The translations under genes and the position numbers were made by a program. Below the pieces are notes generated by a model, which saw only the letters and a program-made list of their open reading frames with translations, did not search any database and was not told the origin of the DNA. DNA of 64,000 nucleotides, from assembly GCA_039105265.1 (NCBI GenBank), contig JAPFFF010000012.1, positions 3,782,001-3,846,000 of the forward strand, given 5' to 3'. Source of the stretch: Tritrichomonas musculus. Lineage: Eukaryota; Parabasalia; Tritrichomonadida; Tritrichomonadidae. Positions 62,687 to 64,000 of the stretch are shown piece by piece. The number at the start of each line of letters is the position of its first letter. Position 1 is the stretch's first letter.

Positions 62687-64000
62687 ATGTGTTCATTTTT
62701 TATCAACATAAAAGATATCAATCAATTACTAATTGATAAAGAAATTCAAACAACTGGTCTCATTGGTTTCTTTGATAAGAAGTTTTTAGATGTTTATTGT
62801 TATGCTCCAAATGAAGTATTCCCAATCAAAATAAAGGTCACACATTGCTCATCAGAAATTCCTATTCTAGGACAAGTTATTAATATAAAAGGTGTCGTAA
62901 GAAAAGCAGATTCTCAAAGCCTATATATTGAATCTCATTCAATTGAAAAAAGTTCAAAAGAGGAAGCAACACTGAAAGGTGTTTTATTATCACCGTTAAC
63001 AAAAACTCAGGATAATTTAGCTGAAATGCAATTTACACATATAGCTGATATTGATTCATCATATATTGGAAAAGAAATTAAAACAATTGGAATTGTTTAC
63101 TATTATAATGATAAATATATAACTGTTTATTCATATAAAAGCAAAAACGATAAAGCCAAGAAAATCAAAATACAAAACTATTTTACTTATCAAATACAAG
63201 TCAATTCTGTTCTCTTAGTAATTGGTAATGTACGTTTCAAACAAGAAGACAATTTTTATATAATACCATCAAAGGTCGATTTGATTACCGAAGCAGAAGC
63301 TATCTCAAAAGGATTTATCCTTCATATAATTCCTGAAAAGCCTTTTGTTGTTACATTTGATGAAGAAGAAGATGATGAAGAAAGTAAACAGATTTCATTC
63401 TTTGCAAAAGAGCCAAAAGATTTTAAAGAATTTTATACGGACGAGCCAGATCAATTATTTGGTTTTCTTCAACAACAAGCAAATAAAGAAGGTTTTCAGA
63501 TAGTCAAACCTTGTGGATTAAGTTCAAATGATCATGCAGCTCTTAGATGTAATCTTCACTCAAAGAATAAGAATCCAAACTTAAACACTAATTGTCCTTT
63601 TATTTGTAATATACAGAGAGTAAAAAATCCAAAAGGTGGTTTCAGGTGGCATGTATCTTCAATTATTAATATTCATAACCATTTGCTGCATCCTCTCAAT
63701 TTCGTTCATTCAATACTTAGTGAAAAGAAAAAAAGTCTCATCCGTTCCTTGTATTCATCTGGGGTAAATTATGGCATTATATCAAATTTTATTAAATTAA
63801 GGTATAACATTGATATTAGTAGAAATCAAATACGATCACTTTGCGCAGCAAGTAAAAGGGAAAGAACCTTGGAAAAAATTGCCGAAACCGAAGAGTTGAA
63901 AGAGTTCATGTATTCAATTGATGGTGTTGTCAGGTTTGATCAATATAGAGATAAATATGGTTACATGCATAGAAAAGCAGTTGCAACTTTTACACGACAG
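62687..64000 (+). CDS. Mutator-like (MULE) transposase with N-terminal extension, cut by the window edge
   Basis: ATG at 62687 opens a frame that stays open to the right edge (438 codons). Residues 1-235 form two beta-rich repeats that look like OB-fold modules (PILGQVINIKGVVRKADSQS and VNSVLLVIGNVRFKQED). An acidic linker (DEEEDDEES) follows near residue 226. Residues 260-345 resemble the FAR1/WRKY-GCM1 zinc-binding domain that MULE transposases carry: a Cys in ALRCNLHS, a Cys pair in NTNCPFIC, and HVSS-INIHNHLLH. Helices follow (ISNFIKLRYNIDISRNQIRS). The DDE core would lie beyond the edge. The family call rests on the zinc domain and on the abundance of MULEs in trichomonads. Confidence 0.65.
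   Translation, partial: MCSFFINIKDINQLLIDKEIQTTGLIGFFDKKFLDVYCYAPNEVFPIKIKVTHCSSEIPILGQVINIKGVVRKADSQSLYIESHSIEKSSKEEATLKGVLLSPLTKTQDNLAEMQFTHIADIDSSYIGKEIKTIGIVYYYNDKYITVYSYKSKNDKAKKIKIQNYFTYQIQVNSVLLVIGNVRFKQEDNFYIIPSKVDLITEAEAISKGFILHIIPEKPFVVTFDEEEDDEESKQISFFAKEPKDFKEFYTDEPDQLFGFLQQQANKEGFQIVKPCGLSSNDHAALRCNLHSKNKNPNLNTNCPFICNIQRVKNPKGGFRWHVSSIINIHNHLLHPLNFVHSILSEKKKSLIRSLYSSGVNYGIISNFIKLRYNIDISRNQIRSLCAASKRERTLEKIAETEELKEFMYSIDGVVRFDQYRDKYGYMHRKAVATFTRQ

Overview
The window looks like nuclear DNA of a parabasalid protist, most likely a Tritrichomonas or Trichomonas relative. The grounds are: intron-poor genes in very AT-rich spacers; short upstream regions with trichomonad-type initiator (TCAYTW) or CCTTT motifs; gene families typical of parabasalids (BspA-like leucine-rich repeats, BTB-like/F5-8C proteins, TKL kinases with ankyrin repeats); a Maverick/Polinton giant transposon; and a Mutator-like transposase. 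The species call is inference.

Positions 1-16.5 kb are part of one Maverick/Polinton; its left end lies outside the window. It carries a proline/glutamine-rich protein gene, a large fibre-like gene, several small genes, an rve-type integrase and a 1,946-residue protein-primed DNA polymerase B with extra domains. Two of its genes are split by single-base frameshifts. A non-coding block (6.6-7.6 kb) holds a hairpin, three 67-bp repeats and a tRNA-like Pol III unit.

Positions 16.5-26.2 kb hold spacer, a 349-bp MITE, an MFS sugar transporter, decayed mobile DNA (a DDE transposase fragment, two small broken paralogues, a broken SF2 helicase), a BspA fragment, a tRNA-Gln and a well-kept GH36 alpha-galactosidase.

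Positions 26.9-41.5 kb hold a tRNA-Pro directly upstream of a BTB-like/F5-8C gene, then a divergent pair of giant genes: a 1,311-residue protein with a degenerate GBP/VLIG-like region, and a 2,051-residue protein joining a SecA-type ATPase to a membrane-spanning region and a C-terminal pseudokinase. Two pseudogenes follow. I consider this pair the best candidate for an undescribed system.

Positions 41.5-51.4 kb hold duplicated AT-rich flanks, a 1.29-kb element with terminal inverted repeats, a GC-rich TKL kinase gene that runs into 13 nearly identical 188/189-bp ankyrin-coding units (each with a stop), a 202-bp MITE and a coiled-coil gene. Positions 51.4-64 kb hold a second copy of the 349-bp MITE, a membrane lipase-like gene, a broken actin-like gene, a small charged protein gene, a satellite of about 33 units of 117/118 bp, and the 5' part of a Mutator-like transposase that runs off the right edge.
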